Of a stretch of 64,000 nt of DNA, positions 1-13,321 are shown one piece after another; position 1 is the first letter of the stretch, and each line of letters starts with the position of its first letter. The notes below the pieces were generated by a model that saw only the letters and a program-made list of their open reading frames with translations, was not told where the DNA came from and did not search any database. Made by a program: the position numbers and the translations under genes. Source of the stretch: Trematomus loennbergii (lineage: Eukaryota; Chordata; Actinopteri; Perciformes; Nototheniidae). The stretch covers positions 974,001-1,038,000 of the forward strand of contig JAAOOA010000049.1 in assembly GCA_012861695.1 (NCBI GenBank). Direction: 5' to 3'.

Positions 1-403
1 TTATTAGAAAGTGAAAAATGCAGGGCATACACTTGTGACTTGAAGTGCAATAAACACAAACATGGATGCTCCATGTTTTACATCTAGTGATGTTGGTATA
101 AATAAAGAACATGGAGTTTTCTAAGCTAGTTTTGAACAGTAGGCCTGTGAACACTGTCCTCCAATCTTGCAGTCCGACACCTTTGATAATGGGGTTTATG
201 TACACAAAACATCTATTTTGGATTTCTGCATTTTGACTTTGTATCATTTTCTGAATGAATGAATCTACTCGTGGAAATGTCTTGGGCCTCAAAATCTTGT
301 TTGCCCTTGTTGGCCACCGTATATCCCTCAGCCTAAAGTTGAATTATTCCATCTTTTGATAATTGTCCCCAAAAATGCACTATTTCATCCTGTTGAGTAA
401 CCT
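1..403. other. no recognisable feature
   Basis: AT-rich sequence. I see no ORF of interest, inverted ends or tandem structure here. Confidence 0.5.
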
Positions 404-1100
404 TTGATTAAGACAATCACCAACAGTTATAGCAACTCTGTTACGCTCACCGGGAGCTACAGGAGTGAACTCACAATGCTGAACACAGGACGAGGAAACA
501 GAGCTTTCGAGGTAAAAAAGGTTTATTAACCAAAAACCTATAATTGAGTCAAACGAGGGATTTAATATCCTATTAACCCAAGGCCAGGGTTTGTCAACAG
601 AGGTGGTGCGGAGATGCACGGAGGAACACTGGCGAGGTGAACCGAGGAACCAGAGCTGGCGAGAGTTGACAGGTTGGAGCTGGTGTGCGTGGAAGCACGG
701 AGGTACACAGACGAGAGGAACGTGGCTGGATGTGGCAGGCAGAGGAGTAGGCAGATGGATTCTAACGGAGAACACAAAGATTAGATTTAGCAGGAACACT
801 GAGAGTTAGGTTAACTACAAACTACATGTACCAAGTCGATTTACCAGCGTGGTGAAACGATGAACTGGTGAATACTGAATGAGGGAACCGGGTATATAAG
901 CAGGTGAAGGTGAGTAGTTGTAATCAGGATGATGAGCAGCAGCTGAGGAGGTGAGTTGGCGGGAATCAGAAGTGGGTCAGCCACACCCAGCCAGACACAC
1001 AGACACACAGACAGACAGACAGAACATAACAAACACAAAACAAAGAAGAGAAGAAGGAGGGAGATACTGCAAATCCTCACAAACTCACTGAGCCATTTTT
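404..1100 (-). mobile_element. LTR-like dispersed repeat, minus strand
   Basis: Read on the minus strand, this block has the look of a fish retrotransposon LTR or promoter-bearing repeat. A TATATA box lies at about 895-900 ('ggtatataagcag' on plus), and it is followed by C/T-rich leader-like sequence. On the plus strand it is strongly purine-rich and contains a short (CAGA)n run near 990-1020. Neither LTR boundaries nor a primer-binding site could be fixed, and there is no gag or pol frame. The class call is inference from general resemblance. A non-LTR or DNA repeat is also possible. Confidence 0.3.
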
Positions 1101-1673
1101 CTTCTACAGATGGAATCATCAGGCTTTTAGCTTGGCGCCACACACAGGAAATTAAAAATATATATATTGAGAGATGGGTTTACACATTGTTGGTATAATA
1201 TAGTAAAATGTAGAATAATGTGCATCTATTACCAAATAAATCCTTTAATGAAGCAGACATGATTTTAACTTATCTGGGTGAATCACTATGTCGCTGCTCA
1301 ACGGTCACCATACAGTAAGAGGACTGTGGCTTAAGGTACAAATGTATCAAGAGAAAGTCCATGCACTGGATATACAAAGTTGACTCTGAAGTGAGGGGGC
1401 GTGCTGGGTTAGACCTCCAGAGGAGACTTTGGAAGGTTTGCAGGGCAGCAGAACTTTCTCTTGGATCTGTTTACAGAAAAGTTCAGGCTGCATCTCTCAG
1501 ATCAGATACTGGTTCACCTAGAAGTGGTCCTGGAAGATCAAAGTTTTGATTTATGCTGGAAAGTTGCAGCGATGTGATTTATTCAGTTTAGAGTTTTAGA
1601 TCTGACCAGAGGTCTGTGTGAAATGTTTCTCTTTGTAGGCCACAATGTCTTTGTTATTGTAACTCATTGTTTC
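1101..1673. other. no firm feature; one short chance-like ORF
   Basis: Unique-looking sequence. A plus-strand frame of 62 codons at 1361-1549 ends in a Gly/Arg/Pro/Ser-rich stretch. It vaguely recalls the linker of Tc1/mariner transposases, but no helix-turn-helix or DDE residues can be shown. Confidence 0.4.
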
Positions 1674-2171
1674 TTAAAGGTCTCCTATCATGCAAAATGC
1701 CCTTTTAATGTCCTTTAAACATAAATATGTGTCCCCGGTGTGTCAGGGAACTCACAAAGTGTCAGAAAACAAAACCTTCTCTCTTTTCCTACGTACCCAA
1801 ATCTCTAAAAACGGAGCTGATCCAGATTTGCTGCCGATATGACGTAATATCTGAAATGTGGGCGGGCTTTACATACACTGCCCTATCAGAAACAATGCGC
1901 AACGTGTTTTGGAAGTAATATGGTCTTTGTTTACAATAGCAAGCATCGCTAACACTCAGAGCTAAACTGTACTGGACAGAGTATGTGTAAAAAAGCAGGA
2001 AATAAAGAAAGGTACTCACCTTGTGGTAAACCCGTAAGAGAAAAAGCATTTGAGCTCCATACTGTTTCAGTATTTTGAGCAAAACACTTCATAGACATGT
2101 TTTTTAATATATTTGTATATATCTGAGACCTATAATATATGCCTAAAAATAGTATAATAGGAGACCTTTAA
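1674..2171 (+). mobile_element. TTAA-bounded non-autonomous DNA element, family X copy 1
   Basis: A 498-bp element begins TTAAAGGTCTCCTAT and ends with the exact inverted complement, ATAGGAGACCTTTAA. TTAA at each border is consistent with a TTAA target duplication, as in piggyBac-like and Kolobok-like elements. There is no transposase frame. Internal sequence recurs at 8004-8500 and 42749-43484 (opposite orientation) and in pieces at 50205-50725, which confirms a dispersed family. Superfamily assignment rests on TTAA alone and is inference. Confidence 0.8.
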
Positions 2172-3057
2172 GACCTACTGATTTAGCAGCTCCTTTATGT
2201 TCTGAATAAATCCTGCATCATAGGGACCTACGCAACTGTTGGAGCCCCTACTGTACATCTTTTTAAAAAGTTAATAAAAAGTTCACTGACAAGTCCAATG
2301 TCATTAAAAAGGCAAAAATAAAAGCAAAGGAAAACAATACTTTGCAAAAAGAAGGCTTTAATTCACAAACTGTGAAACTGTGAATTTCAAACAAACCCTC
2401 CAACCAGTCCCCCCCCCCCCTTTTTTCACAGGCCACGCCCCCTTACACCTTTGTTGAACTGCACACCTGATTTGTGGACATGGGAACACACTTCCTAGAG
2501 AGATACACACTGAACAAATGAAACGTTGACTTTGAAAGGAATAATGTTAAATATAAATAGGTTCAACTTAATATTACTGCTTCAAACTAACCTAATACAG
2601 TTATGTGAAATCTGTCGACATAATCATTTGAATTAAAGTCAATGTTTCAGTTATTTCAGTGGACATTATAAGCCATTGTTCCCCTTACAGTTGTGGCAGT
2701 GTCACAGTCTGTTTAATGCAAAGGAGCTGAGCCAAAACTAAAAGTTCTTCCTCTCAGAAAGTAAAGATTATTAAAGCAGTGTTTTTATGGTCTGTTTTTC
2801 TTTCATAAACAGACTATATTTGATTATACCCACATTTTGACATTTTTAATATTGCCTTCCGCACTTAATTTTCTCACAACGTAGGGAGAGAGTATTGTTT
2901 TTTATGAAGATCATCTATCAGCTCCTTCATTGTAATAAGTAGGTAAATGAGGTAAGCTTTACACTCCACAGTGCACACACCAGAGGGGGGCAGTGCAGCC
3001 CCCTCCTCTCAGTCTGACAGAATGGTCTTCTGCAGAAGGCAGACGGAGCCTGGGGTT
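2172..3057. other. no recognisable gene; C12/T6 homopolymer run
   Basis: Mostly AT-rich unique-looking DNA. A run of twelve C followed by six T lies at 2409-2426. No inverted ends or coding signal were seen. Confidence 0.45.
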
Positions 3058-3210
3058 GCAGTCGAATAGTCCAAAAATCAGCTCCTAAGTTCTATCCCTA
3101 TCGTCTTCCTTGACCTCTGAGTGAAACGTCACGGGGTTAAGGGATAGTGGATAGGAGAATTCAAAAGGATTTAGGAGAAGAGACTGCGGTACTTTAGAGA
3201 ATCCGACTGC
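3058..3210. mobile_element. fold-back MITE-like element
   Basis: This 153-bp segment starts GCAGTCGAATA and ends TATCCGACTGC-like (plus-strand end 'aatccgactgc'), giving imperfect inverted ends. Inside, CTCCTAA near 3082 pairs with TTAGGAG near 3171, and 'ctatccctatc' pairs with 'gatagtggatag'. The whole unit could fold into a long imperfect hairpin. No clear target duplication was identified. Class is inferred from structure only. Confidence 0.4.
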
Positions 3211-4555
3211 ACTTTCACTATCCGACGTGTTTATGATGCGCCAGCGGAGGTCATAAATGTGCGTCTGCTGGTGGGGAAACTATGGAAACTACAGTTTTCT
3301 ATACAGCGGACTACAACATGATGTTTAATAAGAACGAGGGACTACTGTAAACTCATCTAGAGACTCTGCACCGTGCTCTGATGCTGTTATGCTTTATGAA
3401 CGGGGACAACAGAGAAACATATTCTTCATGACCAAAGTTGGAATTGAAATAAAAAAGGAAAGTGAAACTTATGCTCGTCACCCTCTCCCTCCGGTCCACA
3501 TTAATACAAATGATCCCAATAGTATGATTGTATGAAAAGATCTTAAAATCAATACAAATGTATTTATTATAAACGTTAGTCCTTAACATCTATCACTCAT
3601 AGCCGGAGTTTGACATTTGCGCTTGGGGGGGCAAACCTTTTTTACTGACGTCAGTACACAGTCCCAACTAGTGCGTGGGGTGCTACGGATACAGTAGCAA
3701 TAAAGCCAGCGTTCACCACACTGAGTATGACTTTTCCACATACGAACACAACTCGTCCCGTCATGCACGCCTCATGCCCGCCATACACACACACTCATAT
3801 GGAAGGGGCGGTCTCTCCCCCCAACAACAGTGCATTACATAACTGTAAAACGTATCATAACTGTGCACATCTTATACTTATTTGATAACTACTATATCCC
3901 TTGGTTACTTGAACACGCTACAATATTATTAACCAGTGTCCTACTTAGTGCAGAAGTAGACGCCTTAAACGTCCCAGAAATTGGACGTTTTAAAAATCGC
4001 TGCATATCCATTCCTGCTAATTATTGTAATACAATAGCTGAATCACTTGTATGCAAAAAGAAAGCGAGGGAACTTGTGTCCTTAACCTTTCTTTGCTTCA
4101 TTTGTTCTGTTTTAACCTATTTGTTCATAAAATAGTGAGGGGGATCTGACCAAAGTGTGTAACTGCATTGTAGCATATCAAAGGTGAACAGGTCTGTAGT
4201 GAGGAGGAGAAATTGGGCCTAATGGGCCCTTCATCTTATTTTCTTGAGTGGGTTCATCTGGACACGGCTTCATTTGACAGGAAAGGGCCTCAAAGTCTGC
4301 ATTGGATTATGGATCGGATACATTTAATTAATAAAATAAAATAAAGCAGTTGCCCCTTACTATAGTGCCAGCTAGCACGTGAATCTCACCATGGGGCCAA
4401 AAAAGTGTATTCTAACCAACATAATAATAATAATATTAATAATAATAATAACAATACATACTGATCTATTTATTCACCATATTCTTTACTATTCCTCTGA
4501 TTCCGAATCTTCAATAAACAATACAATATTTTGCTTATTGGCAGTGGAATAGAAG
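3211..4555. other. no firm feature; short AAT microsatellite
   Basis: There is no supported gene. An (AAT)n-like imperfect microsatellite lies at about 4423-4455. The part near 3590-3800 is GC-richer than its surroundings and may be an unrecognised repeat, but I found no paired ends. Confidence 0.4.
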
Positions 4556-4784
4556 CAGTGGCGGCCGGCCCATAGGGGCGCTAGGGGCGCCGCCCCCCTC
4601 TTCCCACATAAAAAAAAAAAAATATATATATTTTTATTTTTATAAACAAGGTAAATATTATATAATTGGTATCAGTAAAATGTATAATCTACAATAAAAT
4701 CTCGTTTAAAATTGTGTTACGATGTCTAAAGTTACTGATAAGTCACATGTTTCCTGCCTGGCCTTGCCCGTGTATCATTACTCC

Positions 4785-4822
4785 CTCTCGTCTGGGCGCT
4801 ATGCACAGCGCCCAGACGAGAG
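4785..4822. repeat. perfect 16-bp inverted repeat with 6-nt loop
   Basis: CTCTCGTCTGGGCGCT is followed by six bases and then its exact complement. The GC-rich stem is inside the hAT element at 4556-5882 and could form a stable cruciform or RNA hairpin. No function is known. Confidence 0.85.
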
Positions 4823-4979
4823 TGCAGCAAGTGCAGCAGAAGCCAACTGTTGCTATCTTTAAACTATGCCGCCGAAACATAATTTCAGCCAATCAGCGTC
4901 GTCAAATCTGATGGTCACAGGGCCTACGTCAGCGCCCGGTGCAGTCTGTGAGTTGTTTGGACTCGTATCCAAGGAGACA

Positions 4980-5527
4980 AAACAGGAAGCTGTCATACAC
5001 TCTGGAAGCTACCATTAGCAGCTAATGAAAACTCAGTTTTTGACATAAAAATGAATTATGGATCATCAATCATTTTTCAAAGTGACAGACACATTGGATT
5101 AACCTATGGATTAACCTTCAGCTGCGTTTTTCTCGTTTTTGATCAGAATTGTTATTCTGCAAAAGGTGAGCATATCTCCGTGTTTTGCTACCTAAAGCTA
5201 CTTCGTGTGATGTCTGTATTTGCTTCCCCTGTCGCGAGTTCTGATCGCTCAGTGATGATACTTATATTTCTAGAATCTGTGTGTGTGCATATCCGATAAG
5301 TATATCGATTGATTTATACCTAGAGTGCGTTAGCATTTTTTCGCTCAGGGCTCATTTAGACGCTTCTTGTGAGACTTGTGTTTTGTTTCGGTAAACATGG
5401 TTCATATCATCAGTTAGCTGCGTTTCCTCTGAGTAGGACACATGAATAGTTTATTACATTTTAAGAAGCCCTGAGACACAGTTTCGTGAGAAAAAAAACG
5501 GGGGAAAAAAGCCCCTTAACAGGTTAA
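4980..5527 (+). mobile_element. TTAACCTGTT-ended repeat, family Z copy 1
   Basis: This matches the copies at 6325-7680 (minus), 9035-10196 (plus) and 55971-56774 (minus). A shared core reads 'cacattggattaacc' and continues to a GTGAG or GTAAG donor-like site. The right end 'taacaggttaa' is present at 5517-5527. The left end is missing or diverged. It lies inside the hAT at 4556-5882. Confidence 0.7.
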
Positions 5528-5910
5528 ATGGGAATTAAATAATTTTAAGTAATTTTGAGTGTTCCCAAAGCCCCGGTGTTCTGCAGTTTGTGTGGGCCTA
5601 CTGTACTGTTGCACAGTTTATGCTGTAGAAACTATGTCCAGGACAAGGTGTTTGGAAGTTTTGGAAGATTCATAGCTAACCACACTGAAGTTATGGAGGT
5701 ATTGATCAGTCTTCTCATATTTTTAAGCCTCAAATTGTCCTCCCCCCCCCCTCTAACATCACCAGAAGTCATAATTTAGGGGGTCATAATTTACCGGGGG
5801 AGCATCCCCCGGACCCCCCTAGTATTGTTTGATCGCCATTTCCACAGCCCCACCTAAAATATTTTCCACCAGCCGCCCACTGAATAGAAGTAACTTGAGT
5901 AAATGTAATT

Positions 5911-6061
5911 AGTAGGGCTGCATGATATAAATCGAAAATCTATTGTTAGCTCCATATGAACATTTGTATTATACATATTACAAGATAGCTTGAACTGCGA
6001 TAAATGATAGACTTTTTCATATACATACGTCATATATTTGGCCAATCAGATGAGCCCTACT
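5911..6061. mobile_element. short TIR element with AGTAGGGCT ends (weak)
   Basis: A 151-bp segment begins AGTAGGGCTGCA and ends with AGCCCTACT, giving perfect 9-bp inverted ends. The start resembles the 'agggctgca(c/t)gat' ends common in fish hAT repeats. No target duplication is visible. A partial end of similar type occurs at 10856-10933. Confidence 0.35.
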
Positions 6062-6324
6062 GCTTTAGATTGCCCGCCCCCCTGGTTAGTGTCATTCTAT
6101 TGGCTAAGCTGGTAAAGCCCATGGATTTGAGCTGAAAGGCTGATGGCTGATGGGAGATGAAAATGAAAATGATTGGGGATAAAGAAGCAGAGGAATAACT
6201 TGTATGTAAAAGGAACAGCACGTCAGTTATTTGGAAGCATTTTTGTTTTAAGAAAGATTACATTTTACAAACACAGGTTTATGGAAGCCATGCCGAACAG
6301 CTGAGGCAGCCGCCAGAAAATGCT

Positions 6325-7680
6325 TTAACAGTTAAACCTCACGGCCCTGCGGGCGGGGGCAAAACGCAACATCTTGCAAGAAACAGCGTCTGAGGGCTTC
6401 TTAATATTTAACAAACTATGAATGTGTCATACCCACTTAACGGGAAGAAACTCAGCGATCAGACAATATTAACCGTTTTTAGCTAAACGAAACAAAAGGG
6501 TAATAACAAAGGCTCTGAATTAGCCCTGAGCGAAAGAATGCTAACGCACTTAGCACAGAACTCAAGGTAAAATACCCTTATTACTTATCGGATCTGCACA
6601 AAAAAGATATCGATTAGCAAGCTGAGATTCCACAGATTCCAGACATATAAGTATCATCACTGAGCGATCAGAACTTGCGGCCAAACGACAAGAAACAACA
6701 ACAAAGAAATGTGCTTTACGGAGCCAAAACGGCTAAAAACGTCTTATCTTAGCTGTTGTTCTGATCAAAAGTTGTGTTCAATGACATTAAAACGAGAAAA
6801 ACGCTGCTGAAGGTCAATCCATAGGTTAATCCATCATCATATTTATGGCAGTAAACGTAGTTTTCTATAGAGTGTAACATAGCTTTCGGTTTGGGCAAAC
6901 TGCATGCGCATCACTCTCAATCCTCAATGGTAATGTTTAGATCAGGGGTGGGGAAACTTTTTCCTCTCAAGGGCCATTTCAATTTTTACAACAACCTCCG
7001 AGGGCCGTACAAATTATTGACCTCTGCTTAAAAAAACTAAAATCACAGCCCATTCATTTGGCCTTTCTTTCATGCTGTGCAAAGAAAAAGCAACCTCTTA
7101 ATCCAGATATCTTACCATGACTCGCGTATGCATGCACGTGCACGGCTGTGGCATGACCACCAAAACATAAAGATATGGACACAAGATGTGTGCAAATGTA
7201 TTTAGTTTCCTATCCATGTGAACATAATTTAAGTGGGGCGGGGGACCTAACCTCCTCTAGGGGGTCCGGGGCATGTTCCCCCGGGAAGATTTTTTTTTAA
7301 ATGTTGAAGTTAAAAGCATCAATCTGGTGCACTTTGAGAGCAACATTAGGAGATCTATGGATACATCTCTCAACACCCATATGAAACAGAACTGTAAACA
7401 GATTTTCTTTTTCTTTATGGATATTTTACAAATCACTCCCCTTTCAAACTGTATTCTTGTTTATTAATAACTTTATAACTTATAATGATCATATAAAGAT
7501 GTTTTTGCGTGTGTTTATAAATTACCTCGAGGGCCATATCAAATGGTCTCGCGGGCCGTATACGGCCCAGGGTCCGGAGGTTCCCCACCCCTGGTTTAGA
7601 TGGATTTAGGAACTCCCCCTCGATTCTATCGGCTCTAACGGTTCAAAAGAGGTGTCAATCACCAAAATCGATCAATGGGT
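6325..7680 (-). mobile_element. TTAACCTGTT-ended repeat, family Z copy 2, interrupted by a hAT
   Basis: This minus-strand copy resembles 55971-56774 along 6350-6940. A hAT element (6943-7593 plus duplicated target) splits it. Homology to copy 3 resumes at about 7602, with a shared 'gattctatcggctctaacggtt'-like segment and 'gaggtgtcaa', and fades near 7680. The donor-like site conserved in the other copies is altered here. Confidence 0.65.
6943..7593. mobile_element. hAT (Charlie/Ac-like) non-autonomous element
   Basis: The 651-bp element starts CAGGGGTGGGGAAAC and ends GGTTCCCCACCCCTG, so the ends are 14/15 inverted. A perfect 8-bp target duplication GTTTAGAT flanks it (6935-6942 and 7594-7601). 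The site fits the nTnTAGAn-like preference reported for Ac-type hATs. Subterminal 'gagggcc' and 'gggccgta' motifs occur near both ends, as is usual in Charlie-like elements. It has no transposase frame. Confidence 0.9.
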
Positions 7681-8003
7681 TTGTTGGAGTCGGGAGGCCT
7701 GTTAATTTATTCCGGCAATTACTCAGACCTACTAATTGACCTAAGCTATTGAGTCTATGTAAGTTTACTGCCAGGCTCGGATCCACCTGGATCAGCAAGG
7801 TCTCACCTCTACTAACTCCTGAAGAAGCAGGTTCAATTAACTGCTGTATCAATTCAGACAACGCACTAAATCTGAATAAGCGATCCCGCAGGATTCTGTT
7901 ATCAGTAATGAGGTGTGGCCCTGCCTAAGTGTGAGTGTGGCAGTGTGAGTGTGGCAGTTGTGCAATCTTACCTTTAAGCAGGAGAGGAGAGCGCAGATTT
8001 ATT
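7681..8003. other. no recognisable feature
   Basis: Unique-looking sequence between two transposons. A short 'gtgtgagtgtggca' duplication occurs near 7930-7960. Confidence 0.4.
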
Positions 8004-8500
8004 TTAAAGTGGACCTATCATGCTATATTTTAATAATATAGTGTGGGACCATACCTATATAAGGCATATTTATACTTTTTTTTTTTCAAAATACCAAACA
8101 GATCATGCATTTTAGCCATGCCTTATTTCGCTCAATTTGCACTTTTTTAGCCCTGTTTTTGCAAGGGCTGATTCTGTGAGAACAGCACCACCTACAGGCC
8201 TGGCATATGTACTACAGCGTCTCCAGCGCTTTCGAACGGCAATGGCCGTGGCTGTCTCCTCCTGATTGGTGGAGTTGGCCCAATAGCCGTAGCGCCACCG
8301 TCCTGACGTCAGGACAGTGTTCAAATCTGTATCAGTCTGTATCAGATCCGTTGCAGCCCCGTTTTTAGAGATTTGGGTATGGAGGAAAAGAGAGAGGGTT
8401 GTGTTTTCTGACTCTTGGTGAGTTCCCTGACACACCGGGGACACATATTAATGTATAAAAGACGTACAAAAGTGCATTTTGCATGATAGGTCCCCTTTAA
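8004..8500 (-). mobile_element. TTAA-bounded element, family X copy 2
   Basis: The 497-bp element has TTAAAGTGGACCTATCATGC at the left and GCATGATAGGTCCCCTTTAA at the right, inverted with few mismatches and with TTAA borders. Its right half matches the left half of copy 1 in reverse complement, so its orientation is opposite to 1674-2171. It has no coding capacity. Confidence 0.8.
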
Positions 8501-8642
8501 GTTATCCCAATCCAAAAAGGTGGGATGATTTTATTTGAAGAAAATGGTCCACACTTTTACAGGGTTTTTACCTTCTCTCGTTACAATGTGACAATCATAC
8601 AAATATATCATGCTCAATTCACAGTTTTACATTTCTTACATT

Positions 8643-8970
8643 AAATTCTAACTTCAACTGGCCCACTTCAGTTGTGACATTACATTCTAACTTAAACTGG
8701 CCCACTTCAGTTCTGACATTACATTCTAACTTCAACTGGCCCACCTCAGTTGTGACATTTAAATTCTAACCTCAACTGGCCTACTTCAGTTGTGACATTT
8801 AAATTCTAACTTCAACTGGCCCACTTCAGTTGTGATATTTAAATTCTAAATTCAACTGGCCCACTTCAGTTGTGACATTTAAATTCTAACTTCAACTGGC
8901 CCACTTCAGTTGTGACATTTAAATTCTAACTTCAACTGGCCCACTTCAGTTGTGACATTTAAATTGTACC
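8643..8970. repeat. 40-bp tandem repeat, about 8 copies
   Basis: Units of 39-40 bp contain 'ttcaactggcccacttcagt' and start at about 8643, 8682, 8721, 8761, 8801, 8841, 8881 and 8921, with a partial unit after. The three right-hand units are nearly identical and the left ones are more diverged, which suggests recent expansion at the right side. Confidence 0.9.
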
Positions 8971-9034
8971 TTTTAAATTCTTCCGACAGAATTTAGAGGA
9001 ATATCCTCATAAATGGTTGGTGATAAAAAACACA

Positions 9035-10196
9035 TTAACCTGTTTTTCATGTTTCAGGCTCGAAAATGACATGCCCAAAACAAATGACTACAACTTAACT
9101 TCTAAAAGGGTTATATGAATAATTTCTTTTATCAAAGCAAGGTTACATCTGTGAGTTGGACTTAGAAGTGTCAGAATCAATATAGATGTTTTTTATTTTA
9201 AAGAAAATTCAGATTTTACATAGTAAAAAACTGTAAATTATAGTGTCCGTCCAAAAATTACTTTTTACTTATAGTGAAAACTACCCTTGGATGATGGGTT
9301 AGTAGACTAAAAGCTTTAGGAATCCAAAGTACAACATATAATAAGTACCCTGTATCAAGATTGATGCAAAACAAGTGACATTTGACCTTTTTAGAGAAGT
9401 TTAGCCAAAACCACTCCACCTCTGAGGTGATTTGGGTGAAAATGTTTTTTTTTCCATATCTCTGGCCCCCCTTGGTCGATTTGGATGGTTGACACCTCTT
9501 TCTGACCGTTAGAGCCAATAGAATCGAAGGGGGAGTGCCCCCACACACACACGTTGTGAAGAGAAGAGGGGGGGCTTCGCGCATGTAATTTAGCATCAGA
9601 GTGGACCTATCTTTAGCTCTGACATTTGGAAACGAAAAAGCAGTTTTATTGCTTATGGATTATCAGAAATCATTTCAAAGAGGACACAGACACATTGGAT
9701 TAACCTATGGATTAACTGCAGCATCGTTTTTTTTATCGTTTTAATGCCATTGAAGACCAGTTTTGACCAAGGTAAGCCATGTTAGCGTTTCTAGCTACCT
9801 AGCTCCACATGTTCTGATGTACGCTTTCGTTTATAGCGTCGCAAATGTTTATCACTGTGTGTTGAGGTTTTTTACACAGATTCTGTGTCTCCAGGAGATG
9901 CTAATCGATGGGTTGGCTGTGCATCTAGGATAAGTAATAAGGGAGTTATGAGTGAGTTTAGGTGCCGTTTTAGGTTACATTTTTTGCTCGTGGTTAATTC
10001 AGAGGCTGAGTGTTAGCATTGTGGGTTTTTTTGGATTTTTTTTTTTAAAAGATCAGTTAGCTGAGTTTCTTCCCGTTACATGGATATAAAACATTCATAG
10101 TTTATTAAATATTAAGATTCCTTAGACGTTGTTTCCTGCAAATGACGCGTTTATCCGCCCGGTACCGGGGGGGGGGGGCGGTGCGTAACAGGTTAA
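9035..10196 (+). mobile_element. TTAACCTGTT-ended repeat, family Z copy 3 (most complete)
   Basis: The 1162-bp element starts TTAACCTGTT and ends AACAGGTTAA, giving perfect 10-bp inverted ends. It shares a left arm with 55971-56774 (minus), including 'aatcaatatagat' and the 'gagttgga' segment, and a right arm with copies 1 and 2. It contains 'gaccaaggtaagcc' at about 9766, a splice-donor-like site matched in two other copies. A G12 run lies at 10167-10178. No transposase is seen. Confidence 0.75.
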
Positions 10197-10855
10197 AACT
10201 TTCATTCAACAATACATTCAAAATCAAAATCAAAGTCAATTTCAGAGAACTTACCAAGGAAAACCCCCGCTCTGGAGCTTTCTCCCTCTCAACCAGTGCT
10301 TTTATGCTCCACACAGGGACAAACCAAATCACACCTTCATACTCATATATGTGGGGAAAGGTCATGGCCTCTGGTGTGCAGCACTGGACATGTCCAGACA
10401 TATTCTCCTATGGTATGGCCTAAACCCATTTTGGGGCTTCAGTACTTTTCCATTGAGTCAGGGGTCTCCTGTGTACAGCTTGCTGTGAGTGAAGACAACT
10501 GTCTCCCCTCTTTAAACAGTGACACCCATAGTGATAAACTATAATAGGCCTTAAACTAAATTGACCAAACCCCTTGTGTTTGTAAATACTGTGATTATAG
10601 AACAACATGAAATATAATGCATTTTCATTGTGGGTTATACAAGAATATATTTGATTATATTTGATTATTATTTGATTATATATAAGGATAAGGATGTTTT
10701 GCCGAAGTGATCAACAAATAATCAACAATGAAATCATGTTGTTGGAATGGAAATAATGCATTTCATTTTCTTTTTGGTTTCTGCTTAGGCTACTGGCAGG
10801 GGTCTATGTTCACAGTGAATCCAAAGCAGAAAGACAAAACACTGCATATTTGAAT
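10197..10855. other. no recognisable feature
   Basis: Short overlapping frames on both strands with no family resemblance. A small 'tatttgatta' repetition occurs near 10648-10680. Confidence 0.4.
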
Positions 10856-10933
10856 ATTTGTTTATTTGATATCGTCATCGCAATGCTACTGCATATTATA
10901 TTGCTGTTTTTCCTGATAGCGTGCAGCCCTAGT
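10856..10933. mobile_element. fragment of a DNA-transposon end
   Basis: The segment ends 'gatagcgtgcagcccta', the inverted form of the 'tagggctgcacgat' end common in fish hAT-like repeats. The partner end was not found, so this is a remnant. Confidence 0.35.
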
Positions 10934-13041
<2,108 letters not shown>

Positions 13042-13321
13042 CATTGCCCTATTGCAAAATGCCAGAGACATAAATCCTAAAATCACAGGCTTTGTTGCTG
13101 CATCACTTGTTCCCCTGGCAACCTGGACATGCCCTACATTAATAGGCTACATGAATCAGGACATACAGTTTAATGACAGAACAATCAATGAGGGCTCAGC
13201 TTCAACCGACAACCCTAGAGATGATGGAGGGCCAGACTGAATGTGCCAGAAAAATCATGACCTGATTTGACCAAACGGACTCTCATGCATTTATTCAGTC
13301 TGGCACTGTTGGCCATGGGAG

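Larger units (their letters stand above)
4556..5882. mobile_element. hAT-type DNA transposon, non-autonomous
   Basis: The element starts CAGTGGCGGCCGG and ends CCAGCCGCCCACTG, which are imperfect inverted ends of hAT type. It is flanked on both sides by a perfect 8-bp target duplication, AATAGAAG (4548-4555 and 5883-5890). It is 1327 bp long and has no transposase. It contains a copy of the TTAACCTGTT-ended family (about 4980-5527), either captured or inserted, and a perfect 16-bp hairpin (4785-4822). The 8-bp duplication and the CAGTGG start are the established hAT signature. Confidence 0.85.

Noticed and set aside
1361..1549. 62-codon frame resembling a Tc1/mariner linker
   Set aside because: The similarity is limited to a few Gly/Arg/Pro residues. 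There are no helix-turn-helix or DDE motifs and no inverted ends around it.
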